Source: Candidatus Woesearchaeota archaeon (GTDB lineage: Archaea; Nanobdellota; Nanobdellia; Woesearchaeales; UBA12501). Taken from it: DNA of 36,981 nucleotides. The translations under genes and the position numbers were made by a program. Position 1 is the stretch's first letter. Every line of letters begins with the position of its first letter. Under the pieces are notes generated by a model. That model saw only the letters and a program-made list of their open reading frames with translations, had not been told where the DNA came from and did not search any database. Below, piece by piece: positions 36,115 to 36,981 of this stretch. The stretch spans positions 1-36,981 of the forward strand of contig JACPCA010000030.1 of assembly GCA_016180035.1 (NCBI GenBank), in the 5' to 3' direction.

Positions 36115-36778
36115 ACGCATCAGCAATATTCTTATTTTGGATTCTAATTGATAATGGTTTATCTTTTTCAAATGTAGTAATGAGGACAATATCTTCATGG
36201 ATCACTATCGGTACATTGTTCCAATATTTTTTTGGTATAACTTTTGGTTTTATTCCATAAAGTTTCATGGCTTCTTTTCCCTCAGCACTACTTACAATAA
36301 CTTTTGCCTCTGTTTTTTTATGTGCTTTATGACGTATTTGTGCCATGTGGTAAGGAATTAATTGGTCTGCTTTGCCGACAACATTTAATGCATAGATTTT
36401 TTTTGCTTTAATCCATTCAGAATCAAGGATTTTTAGAGCATCTTTCCCTTCATGAATGGAGACATCAGTAACTTGTGCTAAGATTTTTTGTTTTTCTTCA
36501 ACAGTTTTCATTAAATCTGTTGCAATAAATAACTTTTCTTGTAAAGGAATAAGCAGACTCTCCGCTTTTTTAACAAAAAATCTCTTTTTACCGTTCTTAG
36601 AAATATGTGAAACAAATCCTTTAAGAACAAGATTATCGAGAATATTATAAGTTACCGATCTATCTATACTTACTTTTTTTGAGAGTTCACTAGCGCTTAT
36701 TTCTCCATAATGGACTAATGCTTCAAATACGATGGCTTCATTCTTGGTAAAACCAATTTGCATTAATTTCTCTATCAT
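36074..36778 (-). CDS. TrmB-family transcriptional regulator
   Basis: N-terminal wHTH LMQIGFTKNEAIVFEALVHYGEISASELSKKVSIDRSVTYNILDNLVLKGFV; C-terminal TrmB-type sensor region. Confidence 0.85.
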   Translation of the reverse strand: MIEKLMQIGFTKNEAIVFEALVHYGEISASELSKKVSIDRSVTYNILDNLVLKGFVSHISKNGKKRFFVKKAESLLIPLQEKLFIATDLMKTVEEKQKILAQVTDVSIHEGKDALKILDSEWIKAKKIYALNVVGKADQLIPYHMAQIRHKAHKKTEAKVIVSSAEGKEAMKLYGIKPKVIPKKYWNNVPIVIHEDIVLITTFEKDKPLSIRIQNKNIADAFRKDFELIWELIK

Positions 36779-36860
36779 AGTTTATTTGTAATTTTTCTTA
36801 CTATATAAATGTTGTGTTGTTAGTTCACAACAAAAAGATATAAATAAGCACAGTTATCAC

Positions 36861-36981
36861 ATGGAAGAAAGAATAATATTTGAAAAAATGGCAAAAACTA
36901 AAGACAAAAGGGAGCGAATAACTCCTGATCCACATGATGTTTATGGATGGTATAAGAAAGAGCTAAGGGGCGGACGAACAG
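36861..36981 (+). CDS. Partial CDS running off the window, unknown
   Basis: MEERIIFEKMAKTKDKRERITPDPHDVYGWYKKELRGGRT... open to the window end. Confidence 0.45.
   Translation, partial: MEERIIFEKMAKTKDKRERITPDPHDVYGWYKKELRGGRT

Noticed and set aside
1-36981. tRNA, rRNA or autonomous transposase genes
   Set aside because: No T-loop or rRNA signatures and no transposase motifs recognised by eye. A tRNAscan/Infernal run would be decisive.

Overview
Archaeal-looking chromosomal segment: archaeal-type LeuRS, Lhr helicase, HerA-like ATPase, presenilin-family protease, NFACT protein, TrmB-like regulator and TATA-type promoters. It may be DPANN/Woesearchaeota-like, but the lineage is inference. About 25 genes are supported. 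They include an intein-containing HerA-like ATPase, a sugar-nucleotide/flippase cluster, a RelE-type toxin with an unlisted small antitoxin-like ORF, a HicA toxin with a truncated HicB, and an AT-rich two-gene unit (alpha/beta-hydrolase-HAD fusion plus DUF1016/YhcG nuclease). No rRNA, tRNA or CRISPR array was recognised. The most striking content is intergenic: several families of short non-coding, multi-hairpin repeats. Two families share GGCTCTGT-type terminal inverted repeats, and three copies have perfect 9-bp flanking direct repeats (CGTGCCCTC, CTGGACGTC, AGCACATCT). This marks them as non-autonomous mobile elements. Family B carries internal modules with a conserved loop core enclosed by completely different but perfectly complementary stems. 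A second striking structure is a hicA/hicB remnant lying between two 58-bp copies of the lhr 3' end.
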